DNA of 64,000 bases. It comes from Maritimibacter alkaliphilus HTCC2654. GTDB taxonomy: Bacteria > Pseudomonadota > Alphaproteobacteria > Rhodobacterales > Rhodobacteraceae. Under the pieces are notes generated by a model. That model saw only the letters and a program-made list of their open reading frames with translations, was not told the origin of the DNA and ran no database searches. The translations under genes and the position numbers were made by a program. Below, piece after piece: positions 29,020 to 37,547 of the stretch. Positions within the stretch are counted from its first letter, which is position 1; each line of letters starts with the position of its first letter. The stretch covers positions 3,521,906 to 3,585,905 of the forward strand of contig NZ_CH902578.1 in NCBI RefSeq assembly GCF_000152805.1, read 5' to 3'.

Positions 29020-29610
29020 CTAGAATGTGTTGAGCGAGACCCCGGCGAACACCTCGCGTGATTGAAACCGGTAGCCGAGGCGCAGCCGGGTCGCGTTGTT
29101 GGGCAAGCCGTAGGTGGCCGCGATGGATTGGTCGAAATACCCGTCGTCGTCGCCCTGAACCGTGAACTCGAAATCGATGTCGGGCTCGTTGAACCCCACG
29201 GTCAGCAGGCCGAAGTACCCTGTGTCGATGGACGTGAATTCTCCCAAAAGAAAGACGTGTCCGAACGTCGTGGGGCGGTAGTGTTCGGCGATGACGCGAA
29301 CGCCGAATTTCGGGGTCGCGAGTCCTTCGTACTGAAAGGCTGGACCGATCCGGAACGTGACGGGAGCCGCTTCGCCAAGGACGAATTTGTAGGTGAGCGA
29401 AGCGTTCAGATCCGCCCCACCCGTATAGCCGCTGAGGCTCGTCGCATAGGACAAGTTTCCGCGTTCGACGGACAGGACACCCGTCGTCGTGGTCCGCGAC
29501 GCGTCGAGTTGGGCGAACAGGCCATCCGACATGGCGGCAGAGGGCAACAGGGCGAACGCTGACATCAGGGATACGCGAAGGAACGCGCGGAGAGGGGCGC
29601 GGTTCATCAA
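29020..29610 (-). CDS. Outer-membrane beta-barrel-like protein of the glucan locus
   Basis: 196 aa with a signal peptide (VSLMSAFALLPSAAMSD). The mature part alternates hydrophobic and polar residues with many aromatic/glycine strands and ends ...GYRFQSREVFAGVSLNTF, with a terminal phenylalanine typical of outer-membrane barrels. The start overlaps the synthase stop by 4 bp (29607-29610), so it is the last gene of the operon. It is analogous in position to BcsN-like or small porin-like proteins of some alphaproteobacterial glucan operons. Function is inferred only: possible export channel or envelope component. Confidence 0.6.
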   Translation of the reverse strand: MMNRAPLRAFLRVSLMSAFALLPSAAMSDGLFAQLDASRTTTTGVLSVERGNLSYATSLSGYTGGADLNASLTYKFVLGEAAPVTFRIGPAFQYEGLATPKFGVRVIAEHYRPTTFGHVFLLGEFTSIDTGYFGLLTVGFNEPDIDFEFTVQGDDDGYFDQSIAATYGLPNNATRLRLGYRFQSREVFAGVSLNTF

Positions 29611-31592
29611 CCCCGTCCTTTCGTGTTCGAACTGAAGGTGAAGCGACGGGCGACGTCGCGCAGCATGGCGCTCATCCTGACGTTGGAGATCCCGGGCGTG
29701 TTGTCCTCGGTGTAGAAGCGCAGGAGGAGCGCGGCGCGCTGGGTGTCGTCGGGCAGAAGTTGCAGGCGCACGCCGTCGCGCGACTTGGCGCTGACGTAGG
29801 TGGCGACCGCCCCGACGTTTTCCAATTCGATCGTGCCGCGCGTGCCGATCTCGAACTGGCGCCCCCGCAGTCGGGCATGGTCGAGCGTCAGGTTCGTCAT
29901 CCAGAGGTCCATCTGTTCGCCCTCAAACGAGACGCGGACCCGTTCCGGCGCATCGGCGACATGGCGTTCACGGCGCGGCAGTTCCACGCAGGCCACCAGT
30001 GTCACGGAGAGGACGACAAGGTTGTAGAGCGTCCAGAACAGGATGACCCATTTGCCGTCGCCCGCATCGAAAAAGGCGAACCTGTCGAACAGCACGCCCA
30101 GCACGAGGCCGCCCAAGGTGATGGCCAGCAACAGGGCGAAGGGCACCATCATGCGCCACTGAACGACGATCTTGCTGCGATCCCCACCTTTGGCTGTGAC
30201 GCTGAACGGATGGCCGTAGGGCTTGATGAGACCCGTGATGGCCGAACGCGCGATGGGATAGGCGCCGATCAACTGGCTCACGTCGTTCAGGACCGGCACG
30301 ACATGTCCGCGCGACAGAAGGTTCAGGGTCAGCAGAATCCACAGGTAATACGCCCCGAAATAGGACACCACGTCGGCAAGCTGGGCATTCACGACGGTGA
30401 TGTTTCCGTACCAGTAGAGCAGGGGAAACACGAGCGCGGCGAGGCGGAAGGTGAATGTCGTGAGCCAGTAGAACACCGAGTCGAGGACGCTCCAGCGATC
30501 GCGAAGGCGCAGGTTGTTCGTCGCGAAGGGGCCGAGTGACCCGCGCGCGATCTGCATGAGGCCCAGACACCAGCGGGCGCGCTGGGTGACGTATTCCTTC
30601 AGACCTTCGGGGGCCAGCCCTTCGGTCAGCGCCTCGTTGAGATAGACCGTTTTCCACCCGCCGTTCTGAAGCGCGAGGGTCAGCATGAAATCCTCGGTGA
30701 TGCTCTCGGTCGGGAAGCCACCGATGTCCTGCAAGGCCGGGAAGCGGATCACGGACGAGGTGCCGCAGCAAAAGGCGATCCCCCATGCGTCGCGCGAGGG
30801 CTGCATGTGGTCGAAGAAGAACCGCTGCTCGTCCGGGTAGGACCGGCTGACGCCGAGGTTGTGCTGGATCGGGTCGGCGTTGAAAAAGTGCTGGGGCGTC
30901 TGGACGAGGCCGACATCGGGGTCGTGGAACAGGGCGAGCGAGCGGCGCAGGAACCCGCGATGCGGCACGAAATCAGCATCCAGCACGGCGACGAAATCAG
31001 GGGGGGTCTCCCGTTCGGCCAGTCGCGCGAGGGCATGGTTGATGTTGCCGGCCTTGGAATCCTTGTTGTCGGGCCTGCGCAGGTATCCGACCTCGGCGCT
31101 GGCGCAATAGTCGCGCAGCCAGTCGCGGCGCCCGTCGTCCAGCACGATCACTTCCTTGTTCGGGTGCTTGAGCGCCTTGGCCCCGATGATCGACCGTTCG
31201 AGAACGTCGAGTTCCTCGTTATAGGTCGCGATCAGGAGCACGACGGACGGGTCCGGGCGTGGCGCCCACCAGTTCGCGTTTTCCGTCGCCTCGTCGGAGC
31301 GGGACTTGACCCGCATCATGATTACGAAGGCGCTGAGTGACCCGATCAGGGCGAGCAGCTCCAGCAACAGGAGCGCCCAGCTTGCCGCCCAGTCGAGCGT
31401 GAAGCCAAAAGGCGCAACGGTTTCGGTCGCGCGCCAATAGATGTAGCGCAGGGCAAGAACCATCGCGATCGAGAGCATCACGACGCGATGGCTGGTCTTC
31501 GATTTGTCGAAGACGAAAGGGATCACCACCGCGATCCCCAGAATGAGGGCCAGTTGGTTGAAGCTCGACCCGAGTTCGCTGGGATAGATCAT
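29607..31592 (-). CDS. GT2 beta-glucan synthase (BcsA/BgsA-like)
   Basis: 661 aa starting at 31592, 8 bp after the adaptor stop. Processive glycosyltransferase motifs are complete: DDG (D152-D153), DAD (D205, D207), TED (299-301), QRARW (337-341), plus the gating-loop motif FSVTAKG. Membrane helices flank the catalytic domain on both sides. The C-terminal domain is PilZ-like in position but degenerate: RRERH is present, whereas the second motif reads NLTLDHA instead of D/N-x-S-x-x-G. Polymerises UDP-glucose into a beta-glucan at the inner membrane. The absence of BcsB/BcsC genes makes a Sinorhizobium-type mixed-linkage glucan synthase (BgsA) as likely as cellulose synthase. Confidence 0.85.
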   Translation of the reverse strand: MIYPSELGSSFNQLALILGIAVVIPFVFDKSKTSHRVVMLSIAMVLALRYIYWRATETVAPFGFTLDWAASWALLLLELLALIGSLSAFVIMMRVKSRSDEATENANWWAPRPDPSVVLLIATYNEELDVLERSIIGAKALKHPNKEVIVLDDGRRDWLRDYCASAEVGYLRRPDNKDSKAGNINHALARLAERETPPDFVAVLDADFVPHRGFLRRSLALFHDPDVGLVQTPQHFFNADPIQHNLGVSRSYPDEQRFFFDHMQPSRDAWGIAFCCGTSSVIRFPALQDIGGFPTESITEDFMLTLALQNGGWKTVYLNEALTEGLAPEGLKEYVTQRARWCLGLMQIARGSLGPFATNNLRLRDRWSVLDSVFYWLTTFTFRLAALVFPLLYWYGNITVVNAQLADVVSYFGAYYLWILLTLNLLSRGHVVPVLNDVSQLIGAYPIARSAITGLIKPYGHPFSVTAKGGDRSKIVVQWRMMVPFALLLAITLGGLVLGVLFDRFAFFDAGDGKWVILFWTLYNLVVLSVTLVACVELPRRERHVADAPERVRVSFEGEQMDLWMTNLTLDHARLRGRQFEIGTRGTIELENVGAVATYVSAKSRDGVRLQLLPDDTQRAALLLRFYTEDNTPGISNVRMSAMLRDVARRFTFSSNTKGRG

Positions 31593-31600
31593 CGACGGGC

Positions 31601-32761
31601 CTAGTTCAGCAGCCGGCGCAGCGGGTCCAGGGGCCGGTCTTGAAAGAACACGCGGCCGGTCCGCCCGATGGCGCAGCCGCCCGACATGTCGGCACCGCGC
31701 AGATCGGGCACGATGAGCGTCACGTCGTAGCGTTCCAGATGTTCCTTGCTGGGTTTGACGGCCATGTCGTCGTAGACGGTCGCGGCCCCCGCTCCGGCGA
31801 GCCGGGAGATCGTGCCCTCCAGTGCCGTATCCGCGCCGGAGAACCGGAAAATGGCCGGGTCGCCCGTGCGCAGGCGGTTGTAGACGATCTCGGACACGCT
31901 GAGCGACACCACCGCCGCCGAACAATCGGCGACCTTCATGATCGTGTCGCCGCGCTGCACATTGATCCCGTCACCCACCATCCGCTCCCAGATGATCCCG
32001 TCGACCGGCGAGGCGATGTCGCCGCCCGTCAGCCGGATCATGCGCACACGTTCGCGGGCGATGCGGTCGTCGATGGAGGTCGCGATGGCCTGCGCCTCCG
32101 CCAGTTCCGCCTCGATCCGTGCGAGTTGCTGGCGCGCCGTGCCGGACCAATAGGCGTAATTCCAGGCCGCTCCCGCCGTGTCGTCGAGAAACAGATCCTT
32201 GCGAGCGGTGTCGAGTTGAAGCGCCTTGAGCGACGAGAACGCATCGGAGGCTTGTGCCGTATCTTCCCCGGCGTTGCCGTCCACATTGCTCGCGTTGCGG
32301 ACGGTGTCTTCCAGATCCAGATCCTCGAGCTTTTCGGGGTCGGTCAGATCGGGAAGCGGGTCGACCGGGTCTTCGGTCTGGTATGCAAGCTCGCGCGTTC
32401 TGGCCGCCGCATAGGCATCACGCATTTCGGCAAGCCAGACGCTGTGATCTTCCAGCACGGCCTTTTCCGCCTTGAGGCGTTCGACATGGGACAGCGCCAG
32501 ATCGTGTTCGAGGATGAGGTCGTCGAGCCGGACACCATCGGCGCGCACGTCGCTGATGCTGAACAAGACCGTGTCCGTCGAGACCTGCATCCCGACGGTT
32601 CGCGACGGCATTTCGATGTCCCCGGCGACGGGTGCGCGCACCGTGACGATCGGTGCGTTGACGAAGGCGTTGGAACTGGCACCGGTGACGTGTTCAGCCA
32701 CGAGGACGTAGAGCGCCCCGATGATTACGATGGACCCGATTACGAGGCGAAGATACCGCAC
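31601..32761 (-). CDS. HlyD-family membrane fusion protein of the glucan operon (BgsB-like)
   Basis: 386 aa. A GTG at 32761 is chosen because AGGAGG lies 6 bp upstream; an earlier in-frame GTG would place that site inside the gene. One N-terminal membrane anchor (VIGSIVIIGALYVLV), a split lipoyl/barrel-sandwich domain (FVNAPIVTVRAPVAGDI and ASPVDGIIWERMVGDG), a central acidic coiled-coil region (~90-220), and a beta-barrel C-terminus. Adaptors of this kind normally bridge inner and outer membranes. Immediate linkage to the synthase suggests it replaces BcsB in polymer export, as proposed for BgsB. Confidence 0.8.
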   Translation of the reverse strand: MRYLRLVIGSIVIIGALYVLVAEHVTGASSNAFVNAPIVTVRAPVAGDIEMPSRTVGMQVSTDTVLFSISDVRADGVRLDDLILEHDLALSHVERLKAEKAVLEDHSVWLAEMRDAYAAARTRELAYQTEDPVDPLPDLTDPEKLEDLDLEDTVRNASNVDGNAGEDTAQASDAFSSLKALQLDTARKDLFLDDTAGAAWNYAYWSGTARQQLARIEAELAEAQAIATSIDDRIARERVRMIRLTGGDIASPVDGIIWERMVGDGINVQRGDTIMKVADCSAAVVSLSVSEIVYNRLRTGDPAIFRFSGADTALEGTISRLAGAGAATVYDDMAVKPSKEHLERYDVTLIVPDLRGADMSGGCAIGRTGRVFFQDRPLDPLRRLLN

Positions 32762-32864
32762 GATGTGCCTCCTGCAAGCGCCCACAGCTTCCGAGCTGTG
32801 AAGTTGTTTTTTCCATTAACCTTAACACATCAAGACATTGTCGAAAGTATGGAAACACATGCGC

Positions 32865-33893
32865 TCAACAAAGGCCGCTCTCGCGGCGTGCGACGCTCGC
32901 CATAAGGCCGAGCGTGGCGGGGTAGTATGGCTCGCCCGCATCTTCGACGGGGTCGTTCGGGCTGCATCGGATCAGGTCCGCGACGGCGCGGTAGCCCGGA
33001 TAGGTGCTGCGTTCGAGAACCTCGCCCTGCGGCGTCAACACGACAGGCACGCGCGCCTCGCCCGTCCATATCTCTTGCTTCTGCGTCCGCGCGGGGTGCG
33101 CCGCATTGCCGGACCAGTGAAGGTAAAGGGCCACCCGGATCGCATCGTAACCGTGGTTCGCGCCGAAGCCCTCGGCAGGTCTGAACCCATCCCGCGTAAC
33201 CAGAACCCAATCCGGGACGAGCCCCGTTGCGGCGAGTTCGGCAAGGATCGTCTCGCCGTGATCGGCGGCACGGATCAGGGTCTCGCGTTCCGTGTAGAGG
33301 CCCAGTTCCCGCAAGGCGCGCGGCATGATATAGGACGGGTTGAACAGGACGCGGTCGGGTTCGCTCATGGCCTCCGCACCGGGGGTCAGGATCGGCTCGT
33401 CCGGCGCGCGCGGGTCAGGTTCGAGGCAAAGCGCGGCAAGGGCGTTGGAGATGGCTTCGACCGTGCCGCGTCTGTCCCCCCAGCCTGAAAACACCTCGGA
33501 CCGCATCAGCGCCCATGCGCGGAACAGGTCGCCGTCGGTCGCGGTATGCCAGTCGTTCCCGGCCAGTTCGTCATCACGATTTCCCGAGGGCGACCAGCGC
33601 CACGCCATCAGGGCATCGTCGCGGATCAGCAGGTGCTCGCGGGTCCAGCTTTCGATGGCGTCGAACGCCTCGCGATCCCCGAAGGCCTGTGCGAGCAGCA
33701 GCCCATAGCCCTGACCCTCGGAATGGCTCACCCCGTTCTGAAGGTGGTCGATCACCCGCCCGTTCCCGGCCAGAAACCGGGACTTCCACACGTCCCAGGC
33801 GGCGCGTTCATCGGCGCGAACGGACGTGAGGAAGGCCATGGGTAACGCATAGCCGGTCAGCGTGGCGATGAGCCTTCGGCGGGTCAGTTTCAT
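32865..33893 (-). CDS. Glycoside hydrolase family 8 endo-beta-glucanase (BcsZ-like)
   Basis: 342 aa. The ATG at 33893 gives a twin-arginine-like signal (LTRRRLIATLTGYALPMAF). Family 8 catalytic residues: E59 in SHSEGQGYGLLLA (acid) and D120 in TATDGDLFRAWAL. Further conserved segments are NPSYIMPRAL and GYDAIRVALYL. Periplasmic or secreted glucanase that trims nascent glucan. GH8 includes cellulases and lichenases, so it fits either product of the neighbouring synthase. First gene of the leftward glucan operon, 103 bp before the adaptor gene. Confidence 0.88.
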   Translation of the reverse strand: MKLTRRRLIATLTGYALPMAFLTSVRADERAAWDVWKSRFLAGNGRVIDHLQNGVSHSEGQGYGLLLAQAFGDREAFDAIESWTREHLLIRDDALMAWRWSPSGNRDDELAGNDWHTATDGDLFRAWALMRSEVFSGWGDRRGTVEAISNALAALCLEPDPRAPDEPILTPGAEAMSEPDRVLFNPSYIMPRALRELGLYTERETLIRAADHGETILAELAATGLVPDWVLVTRDGFRPAEGFGANHGYDAIRVALYLHWSGNAAHPARTQKQEIWTGEARVPVVLTPQGEVLERSTYPGYRAVADLIRCSPNDPVEDAGEPYYPATLGLMASVARRESGLC

Positions 33894-34040
33894 GGGCAAG
33901 GGTGGCTCCGGGCAAGAGGGGCCTGAGCCGGGGGGCGACCGTCAGATATGCGACACCTGAGAGGCGAGAGTCCAAGTCTTGCCTTATTCCTGCCAAAGGT
34001 ATCTGGCAGATCATGGTTAATATTCCTGCGAGTAACGACC

Positions 34041-35111
34041 ATGTCCCACACCGATCACGATTCGAACCATCCCCGCATCATAAGCACCCTGTTCGCAAGC
34101 GCCGGGATCGCATTTCTTCTCGCCATCGTCGTCTTCATCTTGCCGTTCCAGCGGAAGGTCGAGGATGTGGCGATCCGCGCGCAGGGCGATGTGGCACGAC
34201 ATTCGGCACAATCCATCCAGCTCGCGGTCTCGGCGCTGGTGGAACGGGAATGGGACAGTCTCGTCGGTTTCAGCGCCTATGTCGATCTCGATGACCATGA
34301 CGGAATGCGCGTGCTTACGGACGCGGCGGCCATGGCATCGGAGGGCATCACATGGGCCGCTGTCGTGGGGCTGGACGGCACCGTGATGGCCTCGACGCTG
34401 GGCAAGGATCAGGGCGCGGACGTTTCGACCGCGCCGTGGTTCAATCAGGGGCTTCGCGGTGACACCGTGCAGACGGCCTCCTCCGGCGAAGGCAGCCGGA
34501 TTTTCCTGTCCCGGCCGGTTCGGGACGCTTACGGACAGGCGATCGGTCTGGCGGTCTACCAGCTTCAGGGTGCCTGGCTCGACCGGGTGGTTCAGAGCGC
34601 AGCCGCACGTCTGGAAGTGGACGTGATGGTGCTCGACACCAATTCAGAGCCGCTGTTCGCCTATGGCGACTGGACCAAAGCGGGGCCGTCCGCGTTGATC
34701 CGGTCGCGCGCCGAACTGGGAACCGAGTTTGAAGTCATCGTTTCTTCCCATGACGACGCACCGACCGTGTCCGGGGTGTTCCCCAACGTGATCGAGGGCA
34801 GCATGCCGCCGTTCGGATGGTCGCTGGTGGTTCAGGTTCCGGTAACGACGGGCGCGACCGCCATGGGGTCCGCGATGTCCTCGCTGATCTGGACGCTGGC
34901 CGGGCTGTTCGCCGCAATCGGTGTTCTGGCCATCGTGTTCGCCTATCGCTACCTGCAACCTCTGGCAAATCTCGCGCGGGAGGCCGCGCAGATTGCGAAT
35001 GGTGAATCGATTTTCCCCTCGGAAGCGACCCGCACCTATGAGGCCGAGCAGCTGTCAAACGCTCTTGCGCGGTTTCAGGCGCGGATGCACCGCGAGCAGG
35101 GGGCCGGGTGA
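34041..35111 (+). CDS. Cache-HAMP transmembrane receptor without output domain
   Basis: 356 aa. Membrane segment 1 at ~residues 14-35, a periplasmic Cache-like sensor (WAAVVGLDGTVMASTLGKDQGADVSTAPWF, then SRIFLSRPVRDAYGQAIGLAVYQL), membrane segment 2 at ~290-315, and a HAMP-like stretch (YRYLQPLANLAREAAQIANGE) followed by ~30 residues and a stop. No GGDEF, EAL, kinase or chemotaxis domain follows, and the downstream DNA shows no continuation. It diverges from the GH8 gene by 147 bp. It may act through a partner, or be a truncated receptor. Role in glucan regulation is speculative. Confidence 0.7.
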   Translation: MSHTDHDSNHPRIISTLFASAGIAFLLAIVVFILPFQRKVEDVAIRAQGDVARHSAQSIQLAVSALVEREWDSLVGFSAYVDLDDHDGMRVLTDAAAMASEGITWAAVVGLDGTVMASTLGKDQGADVSTAPWFNQGLRGDTVQTASSGEGSRIFLSRPVRDAYGQAIGLAVYQLQGAWLDRVVQSAAARLEVDVMVLDTNSEPLFAYGDWTKAGPSALIRSRAELGTEFEVIVSSHDDAPTVSGVFPNVIEGSMPPFGWSLVVQVPVTTGATAMGSAMSSLIWTLAGLFAAIGVLAIVFAYRYLQPLANLAREAAQIANGESIFPSEATRTYEAEQLSNALARFQARMHREQGAG

Positions 35112-35261
35112 CCGGCCCCTCCGACGGCTGAGGTCTACGCGGCCACCCGATATCCCGGCCAAGGCATTCGCGCGATGAATGCGTGCGATTGTTCATCGGA
35201 ATTTTCCGAATGCGTTACCCCCTGATACCGTCGCGCGACGACGCGCAGACGGAGGCACGCT

Positions 35262-36158
35262 TTGGATCACTCGACCACATTCGTTACCTTGGGCACCGCG
35301 GGCGGGCCGATCCTGCAACCCGGCCGGTCGCAGCCTGCGCACCTGTTAAAGGTCGGGGATCAGGCGATCCTCATCGACTGCGGCGAGGGTGCGCTGGGCC
35401 AGTTGACGCGGGCCGAGGTGCCGTTTCGCGACATCCACACCGTCGTGCTGTCGCATCACCATTTCGATCACATCGGCAGCCTGTTCGCTTTGCTCGGTCT
35501 GAACATGATGACGCAGCGCAACCAGCCGCTCCGCATCTTCGGCCCGACCGGAACCGCAAGGATCGTGGCCGGGCTGACCGACGCCTGTGACGTGCCCAAC
35601 GAGATCGGGTTTGGCGTCCCGGGCCAGACGCTCCCCCATGCGCGCGATTTCGTCGAGGTGCGGGAGATCAATCCGGGCGACACCGTCGAGATCGGCGAGG
35701 TGACGCTGACCTGCTGTGAGAACACGCATTATCGCGGTGAGGCGGACCATGGCAGCGGGTGGTATCTTTCGTTGTCGCTTCGGTTCGACACACCCGACCG
35801 CTCGGTCGTGTTCACCGGTGACACCGGGCCGTGCAAGGCGGTGGAGCGACTCGCGCAGGGCGTCGACCTGCTGGTGGGCGAACTCATGGATGTGGACTTG
35901 ACGATGACGCGCGTGCGCGAGGCGAACCCCCAGATGCCCGAAGCGCGTATCCAGATGATCGGCGCGCACCTCGCAGACCACCATCTGAGCCCCGAACAAT
36001 TGGGCGACATGGCCCGCCGCGCGGGCGCGAAAAGGCTTGTCGCCGTGCATTTTTCGCCGGGGATGATGACGCCGGCGCGCGCGCGGGAATACCTTGCGCG
36101 GATCGAGGCGGTCTTCGACGGACCCGTGCATTTGAGCGAAGATCTGGGACGGTATTGA
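35262..36158 (+). CDS. Metallo-beta-lactamase-fold hydrolase (RNase Z/AtsA-like)
   Basis: 298 aa from a TTG at 35262; GGAGG at 35251-35255 supports this start. Metal motif SHHHFDH gives H65, H67, D69, H70; further ligands in NTHYRG, TGDTG and VAVHFSPG. The layout resembles RNase Z-like and arylsulfatase-type MBL proteins with a lone C-terminal histidine. The substrate is not predictable. It stands alone between the receptor and a TRAP gene. Confidence 0.82.
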   Translation: MDHSTTFVTLGTAGGPILQPGRSQPAHLLKVGDQAILIDCGEGALGQLTRAEVPFRDIHTVVLSHHHFDHIGSLFALLGLNMMTQRNQPLRIFGPTGTARIVAGLTDACDVPNEIGFGVPGQTLPHARDFVEVREINPGDTVEIGEVTLTCCENTHYRGEADHGSGWYLSLSLRFDTPDRSVVFTGDTGPCKAVERLAQGVDLLVGELMDVDLTMTRVREANPQMPEARIQMIGAHLADHHLSPEQLGDMARRAGAKRLVAVHFSPGMMTPARAREYLARIEAVFDGPVHLSEDLGRY

Positions 36159-36296
36159 AGGCCGCGAGATCACCCGGTGCATTCAGCGGATCAATTGATG
36201 TCATTCATCCAATTCAATTTTCAAACCCATCGGGCGGTGCCTACACTCGCGTAAGCCCGCGACGTCTCCGGGTTTGATATCCATAGGGAGGATACC

Positions 36297-37319
36297 ATGG
36301 GAAAACGACTTCTGGCCGGCGCGCTTGCCGCCGCCACGGCGCTGACGCCGTTTGCGAGCTTCGCCGAAACGCTGGTCTTCGGGACCGGCAACGTACCGAT
36401 GCACCCGATCAACAAACTCATCATGGAGCCTTGGGCGGCCGCGGTGAATGCCGACGGGGGCGACGCCGTTCAGGTCGATCCGCGACACGGCCCGGCGCTG
36501 GTCAGCCCGAATAACTACGTCGACCGGGTCATGGACGACGTGGTGCAGATGGCCTGGGGGATGCTCGCCTTCGATCCGGGTCGCTTCCCACGTTCGCTGG
36601 TCGCCACCACGCCGTTCATCGACGGCTCGGCGGAAGCCATCGCGATGGGGTTCTGCGAACTTTACGAAGCGGGCACGATCGGTGACGAGCTGGCCGATTA
36701 CCACCCGCTGTTCTTCGTGCCGTTTCCGCAGACCAAGGTGCACCTGAACGGCTCGCCCGCGACCTCGTTCAAGGATCTGGCGGGCAAGAAGATCGCGACA
36801 GGTTCGCCCGTGGCGGCGGCCATCGTGTCGGCCAATGGCGGCACGCCGCTGTCGATCATCCTGCCGGAGCAGTATCAGGCGCTTCAGCGTGGCAACGCGG
36901 ACGGCACTTTCATGAGCTACACGGCATTTCCGGGCTTCAAGCTGAACGAGGTGACGACAGACCACCTCGACGCGCCGCTGGGCGGGGCGATCGGGATGGT
37001 GTTCATGCTCCAGTCGAAATACGACGCGTTGACGGACGAAGCGAAAGCCGTGCTCGACGCGCATTCCGGCTGCGACGTGACGCGCGAGATGGGCAAGATC
37101 GTGGATCAGTGGGAAGCGGATTCGAAGGGCTTCGTGCAGGCGCAGGGCGACCACACGTTCAATACGCTTCCCGATGCCGAGTTCGAGGCGATCAAGACCA
37201 ACCTGTTCCCGGTCATCGTCAAGGGCTTCGCCGAGCGTGTGCCGGGCGGCGAAGAGCTGGTCAACGAATGGAAAGCCGCCGTGACCGAGGCGCAGGAACA
37301 GATCGACAGCGGGGCGTAA
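36297..37319 (+). CDS. TRAP transporter substrate-binding protein (DctP family)
   Basis: 340 aa. The start at 36297 follows AGGGAGGATACC. Signal peptide GALAAATALTPFASFA; the mature protein is a DctP-type solute receptor (GSPATSFKDLAGKKIATGSPVAA, PLSIILPEQYQALQRG). It captures an organic acid for the fused DctQM permease encoded convergently at 37548-39476. Each is in its own transcript, separated by a terminator and an unusual repeat hairpin. Confidence 0.85.
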   Translation: MGKRLLAGALAAATALTPFASFAETLVFGTGNVPMHPINKLIMEPWAAAVNADGGDAVQVDPRHGPALVSPNNYVDRVMDDVVQMAWGMLAFDPGRFPRSLVATTPFIDGSAEAIAMGFCELYEAGTIGDELADYHPLFFVPFPQTKVHLNGSPATSFKDLAGKKIATGSPVAAAIVSANGGTPLSIILPEQYQALQRGNADGTFMSYTAFPGFKLNEVTTDHLDAPLGGAIGMVFMLQSKYDALTDEAKAVLDAHSGCDVTREMGKIVDQWEADSKGFVQAQGDHTFNTLPDAEFEAIKTNLFPVIVKGFAERVPGGEELVNEWKAAVTEAQEQIDSGA

Positions 37320-37344
37320 TACGCCTGAACGACATTGAAGGCGA

Positions 37345-37375
37345 AACGCCGGTCGGGGGTGCCCCGGCCGGCGTT
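37345..37375 (+). terminator. Intrinsic terminator of the TRAP binding-protein gene
   Basis: AACGCCGGTCGGGG pairs with CCCCGGCCGGCGTT (14 bp, one G-U) around a 3-nt loop, followed by CTTGCTGTTTT. It lies 26 bp after the stop. Confidence 0.85.
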
Positions 37376-37446
37376 CTTGCTGTTTTGGTGGGATCGGGTT
37401 TTGGGTTTTTGCGTTTTTATTTCAGCAGCTTACCGTCTAAGTCCCG

Positions 37447-37494
37447 CTCCAGAATCCTAGTATCCTAGTATCCTAGTATCCTAGAATTCTGGAG
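37447..37494. repeat. Four 8-bp tandem repeats enclosed by a 9-bp inverted repeat
   Basis: Four tandem units ((A/T)ATCCTAG, 37453-37484) sit inside perfectly complementary arms CTCCAGAAT (37447-37455) and ATTCTGGAG (37486-37494). The repeats contain CTAG, which is self-complementary and normally rare in this kind of genome. It lies between two convergent transporter genes. It may act as a second terminator, a protein-binding array or a variable repeat locus. Confidence 0.75.
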
Positions 37495-37547
37495 GACGTG
37501 TTCTCCGGCCCGCCGCAGCCCGGAACCCACACCGAACACTCCCCCCC

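Noticed and set aside
31593-31925. N-terminal extension of the glucan synthase
   Set aside because: The added 111 residues are Arg/Gly-rich out-of-frame translation of the adaptor gene; the true start at 31592 sits 8 bp after the adaptor stop.
37453-37484. Short tandem repeats as a CRISPR array
   Set aside because: Units are 8 bp with no spacers and no cas genes in the window; they are a simple tandem repeat in a hairpin.
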